The notes beneath the pieces were generated by a model. It did not search any database and was not told where the DNA came from. It saw nothing but the letters and a program-made list of their open reading frames with translations. Position numbers and translations under genes: made by a program. Below are positions 16,904 to 25,246 of a DNA stretch of 41,623 nt, piece by piece (position 1 is the first letter of the stretch; the number at the start of each line of letters is the position of its first letter). This DNA comes from Aliidiomarina sp047920995 (lineage in GTDB: Bacteria; Pseudomonadota; Gammaproteobacteria; Enterobacterales; Alteromonadaceae), in NCBI RefSeq assembly GCF_047920995.1, contig NZ_JBLRWZ010000023.1, positions 1 through 41,623 of the forward strand, written 5' to 3'.

Positions 16904-16919
16904 TGCGGCGAAAGCCGCA
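16904..16919. other. Short hairpin after bamE
   Basis: TGCGGC (16904-16909) and GCCGCA (16914-16919) form a 6-bp stem with a GAAA loop on the plus strand (TTTC on the transcribed minus strand). No U-tract follows in the direction of bamE transcription, so it is a poor terminator and bamE may run on into the peptidase gene. Confidence 0.4.
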
Positions 16920-16924
16920 GAACA

Positions 16925-17272
16925 TTATGAGTCTATTGGTGTGTTGAAATCTTCGTGAGGCTTGAAGTCGCCGTCGATAGAAGCGAGATGATCGCCTTCG
17001 AAGCGCACTGTAAGCTCACGCGTGATTACATCACCACGGCCTGGCTTTAATCTGAAAATGTAATTCCATTCTTCATCACGAAATACATTTTCTGCCACAG
17101 GTGAGCCTAATACGAAACGAACCTGTTCTCGGGTCATTCCTACGCGCAGTTTATCTACATCCCGTTGCTCTAGATAATTTCCTTGTGGAATATCTATTTT
17201 ATACACTAGCGGATCGATTACAGCGCAGCTTGCAATTGAAGCAGAAAGGGCGATTGCCAATAAAATTCTCAT
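16925..17272 (-). CDS. bamE: Outer membrane assembly lipoprotein BamE (SmpA/OmlA)
   Basis: A 115-residue lipoprotein subunit of the BAM complex, which inserts beta-barrel proteins into the outer membrane. The signal peptide ends in a lipobox with SIASC (Cys16). The mature part has the BamE fold signatures: NYLEQRDVDKLRVGMTREQVRFVLGSP, then EEWNYIFRL and an RELTVRFEGD strand near the end. Length matches E. coli BamE (113). ATG 17272 has AGG six bases upstream. Position beside recN and nadK is the conserved gammaproteobacterial arrangement. The 175-bp recN-bamE gap should contain its promoter, but I could not assign one with confidence. Confidence 0.94.
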   Translation of the reverse strand: MRILLAIALSASIASCAVIDPLVYKIDIPQGNYLEQRDVDKLRVGMTREQVRFVLGSPVAENVFRDEEWNYIFRLKPGRGDVITRELTVRFEGDHLASIDGDFKPHEDFNTPIDS

Positions 17273-17447
17273 ATATAACCTGAATAACCTGTTTCAGATG
17301 ATGTGTCAGGGGTGAATCTTAGCGTAAAACAAGACCTAGATGCCACCCACTCGCGGTTTTTATTCGTCTGCTTGGCGCGATAATAGTTCCCTTAGTATTG
17401 CGAATTCTCATCAATCATCATAATTACTAGGTGTTTGAGCGAAAACA

Positions 17448-19130
17448 TTAGCCTGCTAATAATTCTTTCGCATTTGCCAGAGTATGCTGTGTAATTGTGT
17501 CGCCACCAAGTAATCGGGCTAATTCTTCAATCCGATGCTGATTAGAAAGGGCTTGCATTGAAGTAATGGTTTTTCCAGCTTCGGTATGTTTACTCACGAA
17601 CATTTGTTGGTGTGCTCGCGCAGCCACTTGCGGTAAATGGGTTACGCACAACACTTGGTTATTTGCCCCTAGCTGGCGTAGTAACTTACCAACCGTAGTA
17701 GCGGTAGGGCCACTAACCCCAACATCAACTTCATCAAATATCATAGTAGGTAAATTATCTTGCCCAGCCGTAAGCACTTGAATAGCTAAACTAATACGTG
17801 AGAGTTCGCCTCCAGATGCTACTTTATTAATTGGCTGTAGCGGTTGCCCGGCATTTGCTGAAACTAAGAATTTCACTTCATCGATGCCCCGTGCTGAAGT
17901 ATGCTCGCTTGGGTTGTTATCTACTACTACCGAAAACTCACCCTCTGGCATATTCAATTTATGCATCGTTGAGGCCACCTGTGAAGCTAATTTGTTTGCG
18001 GCCTTTGCTCGGCTCGCACTTAACTTTTCCGCTAACGCTAAAAACGTATTGTGCGCTGCTGTAATTTCCGGGGCTAACTTCTCTAAGCGGTCGCCAGATT
18101 CAGTAATACCAGCTAAATCTGCATTTAACTCATCGCGTAACCGCGGTAATTCTTGTGGCGCAACTTGATGCTTCTTCGCAAGATGCATGGCCTGGCTCAT
18201 GCGTGCTTCAGTTTCCGCGAGTAATTGCGGATCAAGATCAATACCGTCTTGATAGTGGCGCAGTTCACGCGCAGCTTCCTCTATTTGTACGGCTGCATCT
18301 TGCAACATGCCTACAATAGGCTTTAATTGCGCATCAATTTCTATGCTTTCATGCAGCCGTTCTATTACCGATTGCAGCAGTGTATACGCGTTATTATGTT
18401 CGCCATCATACAAGGAGTTTAAGCTAAACTGTGCATCATCGAGCAGCCCCGAGGCGTTTGCTAAACGTTTGTGATCGGCCTCAAGTTGATTAAACTCATC
18501 GGCCGAAACATTGAATTCGTTTAGTTCTGTTACTTGATATTGTAATAGTTGCCGCTTGGATTCTTGTGCTTCTTGCAACGTTGCCAGCTCACGTTGTTCA
18601 CGAATAAGTGCCCGCCACTGTTTATGTTGTTGCTGGGTTTTTTGCAGAAGTTCAGGATGGTGTGCAAATTGATCTAGCAAACTAATTTGATAATCTGCTT
18701 TCATCAGCAAATGATGATCATGTTGGCCATGTAAACTTATCAACATCGTGCCGAGTTCGCGCATTAAGGTAACTGGCACGGGAGCGCCGTTAATAAATCC
18801 TTTAGAACGCCCTTCAGCGGTTAAAGTGCGGCGAATAATGCAGTTATCTTCGTTCGGTTCACAGTGCTCATCGAGCATATCGTGCTCGCTTAACCATTGC
18901 AGCACAGCCGGCAGCTGATGCACATTGAAGCTTGCGGTAACTTCCGCCCGCTCACTGCCGGGCCGAACCATAGAACTTTCGGCGCGCGCTCCTAGGCACA
19001 AGCTTAGGGCATCCAACGCTATGGATTTACCTGCACCTGTTTCACCGGTGATAGCGGTCATACCGTTTTGAAAATCAATACTGAGTTCATCAACGATAGC
19101 AAACTGGCGAATGTGTAGTTGTGTCAGCAT
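17448..19130 (-). CDS. recN: DNA repair protein RecN
   Basis: A 560-residue SMC-like ATPase that holds and helps repair DNA double-strand breaks. Walker A GETGAGKS lies at about residues 29-36. A long central coiled-coil region rich in Gln, Glu and Leu (about 150-370) separates it from the ABC signature ASGGELSRISLAI and Walker B TMIFDEVDVGVSG. E. coli RecN is 553 residues. ATG 19130 (MLTQLHIRQFAIV) matches the family start and has GGAGG six bases upstream; a start six codons earlier is possible but lacks support. A near-consensus LexA box lies 32 bp upstream, so SOS induction is expected. Confidence 0.96.
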   Translation of the reverse strand: MLTQLHIRQFAIVDELSIDFQNGMTAITGETGAGKSIALDALSLCLGARAESSMVRPGSERAEVTASFNVHQLPAVLQWLSEHDMLDEHCEPNEDNCIIRRTLTAEGRSKGFINGAPVPVTLMRELGTMLISLHGQHDHHLLMKADYQISLLDQFAHHPELLQKTQQQHKQWRALIREQRELATLQEAQESKRQLLQYQVTELNEFNVSADEFNQLEADHKRLANASGLLDDAQFSLNSLYDGEHNNAYTLLQSVIERLHESIEIDAQLKPIVGMLQDAAVQIEEAARELRHYQDGIDLDPQLLAETEARMSQAMHLAKKHQVAPQELPRLRDELNADLAGITESGDRLEKLAPEITAAHNTFLALAEKLSASRAKAANKLASQVASTMHKLNMPEGEFSVVVDNNPSEHTSARGIDEVKFLVSANAGQPLQPINKVASGGELSRISLAIQVLTAGQDNLPTMIFDEVDVGVSGPTATTVGKLLRQLGANNQVLCVTHLPQVAARAHQQMFVSKHTEAGKTITSMQALSNQHRIEELARLLGGDTITQHTLANAKELLAG

Positions 19131-19161
19131 AGTTGCCTCCGCAAGCAAGAAAGAATAAAGG

Positions 19162-19181
19162 CACTGTTCTTATATACAGTA
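19162..19181 (-). promoter_or_regulatory. LexA (SOS) box upstream of recN
   Basis: On the minus strand TACTGTATATAAGAACAGTG matches the consensus CTGT-N8-ACAG exactly in both conserved halves and at most of the AT-rich centre. It sits 32-51 nt before the recN start, over the likely promoter. A further TACTGTATAT half-site occurs immediately upstream (about 19183-19192), which might weakly extend LexA binding. Confidence 0.88.
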
Positions 19182-19229
19182 AATATACAGTAGTTATCCA
19201 GTAGTGCAAGCGGAGTGAAGAAATATTTT

Positions 19230-20126
19230 TTAGAACAAGCGGCTGCCCCAACTCAGCTTGTTGCGGAGCACGTGGTAATAGTTGTAATCCAGCGGATGTA
19301 CCAAACGCAAGGGCTTGCTTTGGCGAGTAATAATAATTTCTGCGCCCTCTGGAACTGGTAACTTCAAGTGGCCATCGCAGCTTATATGGAGCGGTTGATC
19401 GTCTGGGGCTACCCGCACACGAATAGCACTGTTGCCGTCTACTACAATAGGTCGGCTGCTGAGTGTATGGGGGAACATGGGAACTAAGGTGATAGCATTC
19501 AAACCCGGCGTTAAAATAGGGCCACCTGCGGATAAAGAATACGCGGTAGAACCGGTGGGCGTGGCAATAATCAAGCCATCAGAACGTTGGCTGAATACAA
19601 ACTGTTCGTCTACATCAACCTCAAACTCCAGCATATGCGCCACTTGATCAGAATGCAGAATTACCTCGTTCATGGCGTTACCCCGGTGAATGATTTCACC
19701 ATTACTTGCAATTCGCGCATCTAGAAGAAAACGCTGTTCGGTGCGGTATTTACCCTGGAGCACTGGCATTAATTGGGTAATCACATTTTCTGGTGATAAA
19801 TCAGTAAGAAACCCTAGATTACCTCTATTCACTCCAATCACGGCAATGTTGTATAGGCTTAATCTACGCGCCGCACCCAGCATTTTGCCATCACCGCCGA
19901 TGACAATCGCAAGCTCTGCTTGTTCGCCGATTTCTGCGAGAGAAATACGCGTTACTTGATCGGGTAAGGGTACAGCCGGAGCTTTACTATCAACAAATAC
20001 CTGCTTCCCAGCTTGCACAAGTGCGTCGGCTAGGTGCTGGAGAGTTTCTTGAGCTGTTTCAGAGTGTTTCTTACAGAGTAAGCCAATCACTTGAAAAGCG
20101 GGTTGTTGTTGCACCGATTGAGGCAT
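19230..20126 (-). CDS. nadK: NAD kinase
   Basis: A 298-residue ATP-NAD kinase that phosphorylates NAD to NADP in the cytoplasm. It carries the family GGDGK motif (IVIGGDGKMLGAARR), NRGNLGFLTD, AMNEVILH (the NE/D NAD contact) and the conserved glycine-rich GSTAYSLSAGGPI, and it ends in a normal C-terminal beta sandwich. E. coli NadK is 292 residues. ATG 20126 (MPQSVQQQ) has GGAG eight bases upstream; the longer frame from 20183 would add 19 unlikely residues. It is divergent from grpE and followed by recN on the same strand, the standard arrangement, though recN has its own SOS control. Confidence 0.95.
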   Translation of the reverse strand: MPQSVQQQPAFQVIGLLCKKHSETAQETLQHLADALVQAGKQVFVDSKAPAVPLPDQVTRISLAEIGEQAELAIVIGGDGKMLGAARRLSLYNIAVIGVNRGNLGFLTDLSPENVITQLMPVLQGKYRTEQRFLLDARIASNGEIIHRGNAMNEVILHSDQVAHMLEFEVDVDEQFVFSQRSDGLIIATPTGSTAYSLSAGGPILTPGLNAITLVPMFPHTLSSRPIVVDGNSAIRVRVAPDDQPLHISCDGHLKLPVPEGAEIIITRQSKPLRLVHPLDYNYYHVLRNKLSWGSRLF

Positions 20127-20206
20127 AAATATCTCCGCAAAATGAATACAGCATAAGCTACGGGCTTTAGCTATCGAGATCAATAACTAGCGATTTGAAA
20201 ATTTAT

Positions 20207-20235
20207 CCTTGAATTTATTTGGCCAGCCCCAATAT
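20207..20235 (+). promoter_or_regulatory. Sigma-32-like heat-shock promoter for grpE
   Basis: CCTTGAA (20207-20213) and CCCCAATAT (20227-20235) are separated by 13 nt, close to the RpoH consensus CTTGAA-N13-17-CCCCATNT. It would give a leader of about 100 nt before grpE. Confidence 0.75.
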
Positions 20236-20342
20236 ACACATGCAAGCAAGGCGATAGCCGATGGTTGAGCAACTTATTTTATTGAGCTGGCAATACTTTG
20301 GTTCGCCGTTAAACGAAATAGAGAACGAAGATGGAGCAAGGC

Positions 20343-20948
20343 ATGAGCGACAAAAGCCAATCGGAACAGCAGAAAAAGCCTGACGTTAACGTGGAATCAG
20401 CGGAAGAGCAGGTTGTTGATGCTGCTGATGAAGTAACTACGAATGCAGATGCTGATGAGCCAACACAACTTGATACGGAACAGCTGCAACGCCAAGTTAC
20501 TGCTCTAGCCAACGAGCTCCAAGCTGAGCGAGATAAAGGCTTACGGATAGCGGCGGAAGCTGAAAATGTGCGCCGTAGAGCGGCGCAAGAAGTAGAAAAA
20601 GCGCGTAATTTCGCCTTGGAAAAATTTGCCGGCGAATTGCTTGCGGTAATTGATAACTTAGAGCGAGCCTTGCAAACCATAGATGTTTCCGATGCTGCTC
20701 AAAATAGCATTGCCGAAGGTATTGAGATGACCCATAAAGGGTTTCTCAGCACCATTGAAAAATTTGGTATGGAAGCAGTAAACCCAGAAGGGCAACCATT
20801 TAACCCGCAGCTGCATGAAGCGATGGGAATGCAAGAAAGTGCTGATGTTCCTGCTAACACAGTGCTTTACGTAATGCAGAAAGGCTACTTATTAAACGGC
20901 CGCTTATTGCGCCCGGCAATGGTAATGGTTTCTCGCGCAGCAAGTTAA
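20343..20948 (+). CDS. grpE: Nucleotide exchange factor GrpE
   Basis: A 201-residue GrpE, the dimeric co-chaperone that releases ADP from DnaK. An acidic disordered N-terminus (about 1-45) leads into a long coiled coil (LQRQVTALANELQAERDKGLRIAAEAENVRRR region, about 45-105). The C-terminal beta domain contains the family signature VNPEGQPFNPQLHEAMGM and ends with VLYVMQKGYLLNGRLLRPAMV. I prefer ATG 20343 (MSDKSQS) because GGAGCAAGG lies immediately upstream; ATG 20331 would add four residues and has a weak site. It heads the heat-shock cluster grpE-dnaK-dnaJ with a sigma-32-like promoter. Confidence 0.95.
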   Translation: MSDKSQSEQQKKPDVNVESAEEQVVDAADEVTTNADADEPTQLDTEQLQRQVTALANELQAERDKGLRIAAEAENVRRRAAQEVEKARNFALEKFAGELLAVIDNLERALQTIDVSDAAQNSIAEGIEMTHKGFLSTIEKFGMEAVNPEGQPFNPQLHEAMGMQESADVPANTVLYVMQKGYLLNGRLLRPAMVMVSRAAS

Positions 20949-20987
20949 GCGCGGATAAAAAAATCGTTAATAACCTTGTAGAAAGTA

Positions 20988-21015
20988 TTGAAATTTTATC
21001 GGGGCGTCCCCATTT
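20988..21015 (+). promoter_or_regulatory. Sigma-32-like heat-shock promoter for dnaK
   Basis: TTGAAA (20988-20993) and CCCCATTT (21008-21015) are 14 nt apart; the -10 element is an exact match to CCCCATNT. Located between grpE and dnaK, it gives dnaK an independent heat-inducible start about 35 nt before the coding region. Confidence 0.75.
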
Positions 21016-21056
21016 CATAGACATCCTGGAAACAGATTGAACGTTTGGAGAAAATC

Positions 21057-22976
21057 ATGGGTAAAATCATTGGTATCGATTTAGGAACAACAAACTCTTG
21101 TGTAGCTATCATGGAAGGCGGTAAAGCACGCGTGATAGAGAACGCCGAAGGCGATCGTACAACTCCTTCTGTTGTTGCTTTCGCTGATGATGGTGAAATT
21201 TTGGTAGGTGCGCCAGCGAAACGGCAGGCGGTTACCAACCCACAAAATACATTATTTGCCATTAAACGCTTAATTGGTCGCCGCTTTGAAGATGAAGAAG
21301 TGCAGCGCGATATGGGCATCATGCCGTATGGCATTGCCAAAGCTGATAATGGTGATGCGTGGGTAGAAGTGAAGGGCGACAAGAAAGCGCCACCACAGAT
21401 TTCTGCTGAAATATTGAAAAAAATGAAGAAAACTGCAGAAGATTACTTAGGCGAAAAAGTAACTGAGGCAGTAATCACTGTACCTGCATACTTTAATGAT
21501 GCGCAGCGCCAAGCAACCAAAGATGCAGGCCGCATCGCTGGTTTAGAAGTAAAGCGTATTATTAACGAACCAACCGCAGCAGCTTTAGCTTACGGTATGG
21601 ACAAGAAAAGCGGTGAGCGTACCGTAGCTGTTTACGATTTAGGTGGCGGTACCTTCGATATTTCCATTATTGAAATCGACGAAGTTGATGGCGAGCACAC
21701 CTTTGAAGTACTTGCTACCAACGGTGATACTCACCTCGGTGGTGAAGATTTTGATAACCGCGTAATCAACTACTTAGTAGAGCAGTTCCAGAAAGATCAA
21801 GGAATTGATTTACGCAAAGATCCATTGGCGATGCAACGCTTGAAAGAAGCCGGTGAGAAAGCCAAAATTGAGCTTTCTTCAGCGCAGCAAACTGAAGTGA
21901 ACTTGCCATATATTACTGCTGATGGCTCAGGTCCGAAGCATATGGCGATTAAGCTAACGCGTTCGAAGCTTGAATCATTAGTTGAAGATATGGTTCGCAA
22001 AACGCTTGAGCCGGTAAAACAAGCATTAGCAGATGCAGATCTGAAAGTTGGCGATATCAACGATATCATTCTTGTTGGTGGCCAAACGCGGATGCCAAAA
22101 GTTCAAGAATTAGTAGCTGATTTCTTCGGGAAAGAAGCGCGTAAAGATGTAAACCCTGATGAAGCTGTAGCCGTAGGCGCGGCAGTGCAAGCGGGTGTAT
22201 TACAAGGCGATGTAAAAGATGTGTTGCTGCTTGATGTGAGCCCATTATCGCTTGGTATTGAAACGATGGGTGGCGTAATGACCCCATTGATTGAGAAGAA
22301 CACTACGATTCCTACTAAGAAATCGCAAACTTTCTCTACAGCCGAAGATAACCAATCAGCGGTAACTATTCATGTTATTCAAGGTGAGCGTAAGCGCGCT
22401 GCAGATAACAAATCGCTGGGCCAATTTAATCTTGAAGGTATCCGTGCAGCAATGCGTGGTCAGCCACAAATCGAAGTAACCTTTGATGTGGATGCCGATG
22501 GTATTTTGCATGTTTCTGCGAAAGATAAGGATACCGGTAAAGAGCAGAAGATTACCATTAAGGCTTCTTCAGGTTTAAGCGATGATGAAGTGGAAAAAAT
22601 GGTGCGTGATGCAGAAGCTCATGCTGAAGAAGATAAGAAATTCGAAGAAATGGTGCAGGCGCGTAACCAAGCTGATGCACTAATTCACGCTACCAAGAAG
22701 CAAGTTGAAGAAGCCGGCGATGCCTTACCAGCGGAAGATAAGGAAGCCATCGAAAAGGCGAGCAGCGAGCTTGAAGAAGCGATGAAAGCAAGTGATAAAG
22801 AAGCGATGGAAGCAAAATCACAAGCGCTTATGGAAGCTTCAGCTAAGTTGATGGAAATCGCTCAGCAACAAGCCCAGCAACAACAGGCTGATGGTGCTAG
22901 CAATGCTGCTAGTGACGCAGCTGATGATGTGGTTGACGCTGAGTTTGAAGAAGTTAAAGACGAAGACAAAAAGTAA
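21057..22976 (+). CDS. dnaK: Chaperone protein DnaK (Hsp70)
   Basis: A 639-residue Hsp70. The N-terminal ATPase domain begins with GKIIGIDLGTTNSCVAIMEG and contains the phosphate-2 motif VYDLGGGTFDISI and the adenosine motif ILVGGQTRMPKVQ. The substrate-binding domain follows (DVSPLSLGIETMGG linker region), then the helical lid, a Gln/Ala-rich stretch and the EEVKDEDKK tail that contacts co-chaperones. Length is the same as or close to E. coli DnaK (638). ATG 21057 has TTTGGAG six bases upstream; a TTG at 21045 in frame overlaps that site and is not used. It works with GrpE and DnaJ encoded on either side. Confidence 0.98.
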   Translation: MGKIIGIDLGTTNSCVAIMEGGKARVIENAEGDRTTPSVVAFADDGEILVGAPAKRQAVTNPQNTLFAIKRLIGRRFEDEEVQRDMGIMPYGIAKADNGDAWVEVKGDKKAPPQISAEILKKMKKTAEDYLGEKVTEAVITVPAYFNDAQRQATKDAGRIAGLEVKRIINEPTAAALAYGMDKKSGERTVAVYDLGGGTFDISIIEIDEVDGEHTFEVLATNGDTHLGGEDFDNRVINYLVEQFQKDQGIDLRKDPLAMQRLKEAGEKAKIELSSAQQTEVNLPYITADGSGPKHMAIKLTRSKLESLVEDMVRKTLEPVKQALADADLKVGDINDIILVGGQTRMPKVQELVADFFGKEARKDVNPDEAVAVGAAVQAGVLQGDVKDVLLLDVSPLSLGIETMGGVMTPLIEKNTTIPTKKSQTFSTAEDNQSAVTIHVIQGERKRAADNKSLGQFNLEGIRAAMRGQPQIEVTFDVDADGILHVSAKDKDTGKEQKITIKASSGLSDDEVEKMVRDAEAHAEEDKKFEEMVQARNQADALIHATKKQVEEAGDALPAEDKEAIEKASSELEEAMKASDKEAMEAKSQALMEASAKLMEIAQQQAQQQQADGASNAASDAADDVVDAEFEEVKDEDKK

Positions 22977-23002
22977 GTTGCTTTGTTGCATAACTTTCTT
23001 AG

Positions 23003-23031
23003 CACGGGCGTTACCTTAGGGAACGCCCGTG
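23003..23031 (+). other. Perfect 10-bp hairpin between dnaK and dnaJ
   Basis: CACGGGCGTT (23003-23012) pairs perfectly with AACGCCCGTG (23022-23031) over a 9-nt loop. A GU-rich rather than U-only sequence follows (TGTGTGTCTG), so it is unlikely to be a full terminator. It may reduce read-through or stabilise or process the dnaK end of the message. A second small palindrome, GTCTGACAGAC (23037-23047), follows just before the dnaJ leader. Confidence 0.55.
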
Positions 23032-23066
23032 TGTGTGTCTGACAGACTGACAGAGAACACAAAATT

Positions 23067-24212
23067 ATGGCAAAAACCGATTATTATGAAGTGCTTGGGG
23101 TATCAAAAGCTGCCGACGAGCGCGAGATAAAAAAAGCCTACAAAAAACTTGCAATGAAGTTTCACCCGGATCGTACCAAGGGCGATAAAAACCTCGAAGC
23201 GAAGTTTAAAGAGGTGAAAGAAGCTTACGAAATTCTTAGCGATAGCGAGAAGCGCCGAGTGTATGACCAGTATGGCCATGATGCCTTTGATCAGGCACGG
23301 GGTGGCCAAGGCGCAGGCTTTGGCGGTAATGCTGATTTCTCTGACATTTTTGGTGATGTATTTGGTGATATCTTTGGTGGCGGCCGCCGCGGTGGTGGGC
23401 GCCGAGCCCAACGAGGCTCAGATCTTCGCTACGATTTAGAGATGACCTTAGAAGATGCCGTGCGCGGTAAAGAAGTTGAGTTGAAAATCCCTCGCTTGAG
23501 CACTTGTGATGATTGCGATGGTACTGGTTCTGCTGATAATAGCCCACCAAAAACTTGTGATGTGTGCCATGGCGCTGGTCAGGTACAAATGCGCCAGGGT
23601 TTCTTTGCTGTGCAACAAACGTGTCCGCAATGTAATGGCCGTGGCACTATTGTTGAGAACCCGTGTAAGAGCTGTCATGGGCAAGGCCGCAAAGAGAAAA
23701 CACGCACCTTGAATGTGAAGATTCCAGCGGGTGTGGATACCGGCGACCGCGTGCGTTTGGCGGGTGAAGGTGAAGCGGGTGAGCATGGTGCGCCAAGTGG
23801 TGATTTATATGTGCAAGTGCGCGTTCGAGAACACAAAATCTTCCGCCGCGAAGGCAATAACTTGTACTGTGAAGTACCGGTAAGCTTTACCCAAGCCGCT
23901 TTAGGTGGCGAGGTAGAAGTGCCTACGCTAGATGGCCGAGTGAAATTGAAGATCCCAACGGAAACGCAAACGGGCAGAATGTTCCGGATGCGCGGCAAAG
24001 GGGTTAAATCGGTTCGTTCAGGCGCAGTAGGCGATTTGGTGTGTAAAGCGGTAATCGAAACACCAGTAAACCTTTCGGCAAAGCAAAAAGCGTTATTGAA
24101 AGAGTTTGAAGATTCCATGGGCACCGGCGATGAAGCGGCAAAATATCGGCCGAAAGAGCGTGGTTTTTTCGATGGTGTAAAAAAGTTCTTTGATGATTTA
24201 ACCGGCAGCTAA
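23067..24212 (+). CDS. dnaJ: Chaperone protein DnaJ (Hsp40)
   Basis: A 381-residue type I Hsp40 that delivers substrates to DnaK and stimulates its ATPase. The J domain (about 1-70) has the essential His33-Pro-Asp35. A Gly/Phe-rich linker follows (about 75-115, with an RRGGGRR patch). The zinc-binding domain has four CxxCxGxG repeats (CDDCDGTG, CDVCHGAG, CPQCNGRG, CKSCHGQG, about 146-210), and the two C-terminal substrate-binding barrels complete the protein. E. coli DnaJ is 376 residues. The start at 23067 has a weak GAGA-type site (AGAGAACAC), which could keep DnaJ below DnaK levels. A clear terminator ends the operon. Confidence 0.97.
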   Translation: MAKTDYYEVLGVSKAADEREIKKAYKKLAMKFHPDRTKGDKNLEAKFKEVKEAYEILSDSEKRRVYDQYGHDAFDQARGGQGAGFGGNADFSDIFGDVFGDIFGGGRRGGGRRAQRGSDLRYDLEMTLEDAVRGKEVELKIPRLSTCDDCDGTGSADNSPPKTCDVCHGAGQVQMRQGFFAVQQTCPQCNGRGTIVENPCKSCHGQGRKEKTRTLNVKIPAGVDTGDRVRLAGEGEAGEHGAPSGDLYVQVRVREHKIFRREGNNLYCEVPVSFTQAALGGEVEVPTLDGRVKLKIPTETQTGRMFRMRGKGVKSVRSGAVGDLVCKAVIETPVNLSAKQKALLKEFEDSMGTGDEAAKYRPKERGFFDGVKKFFDDLTGS

Positions 24213-24238
24213 CTGCTACTTCTGTAAGTGTAATGTAA

Positions 24239-24276
24239 AGCCCCTAACCGCTAAGTACTGCTGTTAGGGGTTTTTG
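24239..24276 (+). terminator. Intrinsic terminator after dnaJ
   Basis: CCCCTAAC (24241-24248) pairs with GTTAGGGG (24263-24270) over a 14-nt loop, followed by five Ts then GTTT. It closes the grpE-dnaK-dnaJ cluster. Confidence 0.85.
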
Positions 24277-24393
24277 TTTGGAACTTTGCTATATTAACCA
24301 TTATCTAATTTATACAGTTAAAATACTGCTATTGTTAAGGTAATTTGCGACAGCGCCGTAATACTTTACTGGGGCTCGCTAAAGGGAGTATTT

Positions 24394-25227
24394 ATGAATC
24401 GATATCGTGTGTTTACTGTTATTTTCGTTGCCATGTTCGTATTGGTTGCCTGCACTACCTCTCCAACCGGTCGTTCGCAGCTTAACTTATTTTCCGGGAG
24501 TGCCTTGAACTCGATGGGGACAGATGCATTTGCGCAAATTAAAGAAGAAGAGAAAGTATCTACGGATCGAGAATTAAACGCTTATGCGCAGTGTGTTGCA
24601 AACGCCATTATTGACATTTTGCCGGAGCAATATGCTAATAATAACTGGGAAGTAGTGGTATTTGAATCGGATACGATTAATGCGTTTGCATTGCCTGGTG
24701 GTTACATCGGGTTTTACACCGGTATGTTGCGTGTTGCTGAAAATGAACATCAATTAGCCGCTGTAATGGGCCATGAAATTGGCCACGTTATGGCCGATCA
24801 TAGTAGTGAGCGATTATCTACTAACTTATTGATTAGCGGTGTATTGATTGGCACTGATATCGCTTTATCAGATCGTTCTCCACAACAACGGGGCATGATT
24901 ATGGCGGGTTTAGGTATTACCTCACAAATCGCGGTGGCATTACCTTACAGCCGCATTCATGAAAGCGAAGCGGATGCCATTGGTTTAGAGTTAATGGCCA
25001 AAGCCGGTTTCCAACCGCAAGAAGCGCCGAAACTGTGGGAAAATATGGCTGCAGAAAGTGGTGGCTCGCCACCTGAGTTACTTTCCACGCATCCATCACC
25101 GAGCAGCCGCATTCGCGATTTAAGTGCCCGTGTTCCTGCTGCCATGCGAGATTATGAAGCCCGGGTTGCGGCTGGTAATTTGCCAAACTGTCCGCGGCCG
25201 AGAAAACTAGATAACACGGATAGCTAA
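24394..25227 (+). CDS. M48-family zinc metalloprotease lipoprotein (LoiP/YggG-like)
   Basis: A 277-residue M48 peptidase. The N-terminus is a lipoprotein signal ending in FVLVAC (Cys20), so the mature protein should be membrane-anchored in the periplasm. The zinc site is GHEIGH (His127, Glu128, His131) with a third ligand Glu191 in HESEADAIG. The preceding INAFALPGGYIGFYTGML strand is typical for M48, as is STHPSPSSRI near the C-terminus. Members such as E. coli LoiP act in outer-membrane quality control; the substrate here is unknown. ATG 24394 has AAGGGAG upstream. It is probably monocistronic, after the dnaJ terminator. The promoter in the AT-rich 24280-24380 stretch is not clear. Confidence 0.93.
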   Translation: MNRYRVFTVIFVAMFVLVACTTSPTGRSQLNLFSGSALNSMGTDAFAQIKEEEKVSTDRELNAYAQCVANAIIDILPEQYANNNWEVVVFESDTINAFALPGGYIGFYTGMLRVAENEHQLAAVMGHEIGHVMADHSSERLSTNLLISGVLIGTDIALSDRSPQQRGMIMAGLGITSQIAVALPYSRIHESEADAIGLELMAKAGFQPQEAPKLWENMAAESGGSPPELLSTHPSPSSRIRDLSARVPAAMRDYEARVAAGNLPNCPRPRKLDNTDS

Positions 25228-25246
25228 AAGCTTACTGCAAACATGA

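Noticed and set aside
17370..17391. Sigma-E-like promoter for bamE on the minus strand
   Set aside because: GGGAACT matches the -35, but no acceptable -10 (TCTRA/TCAAA-like) occurs at the right distance.
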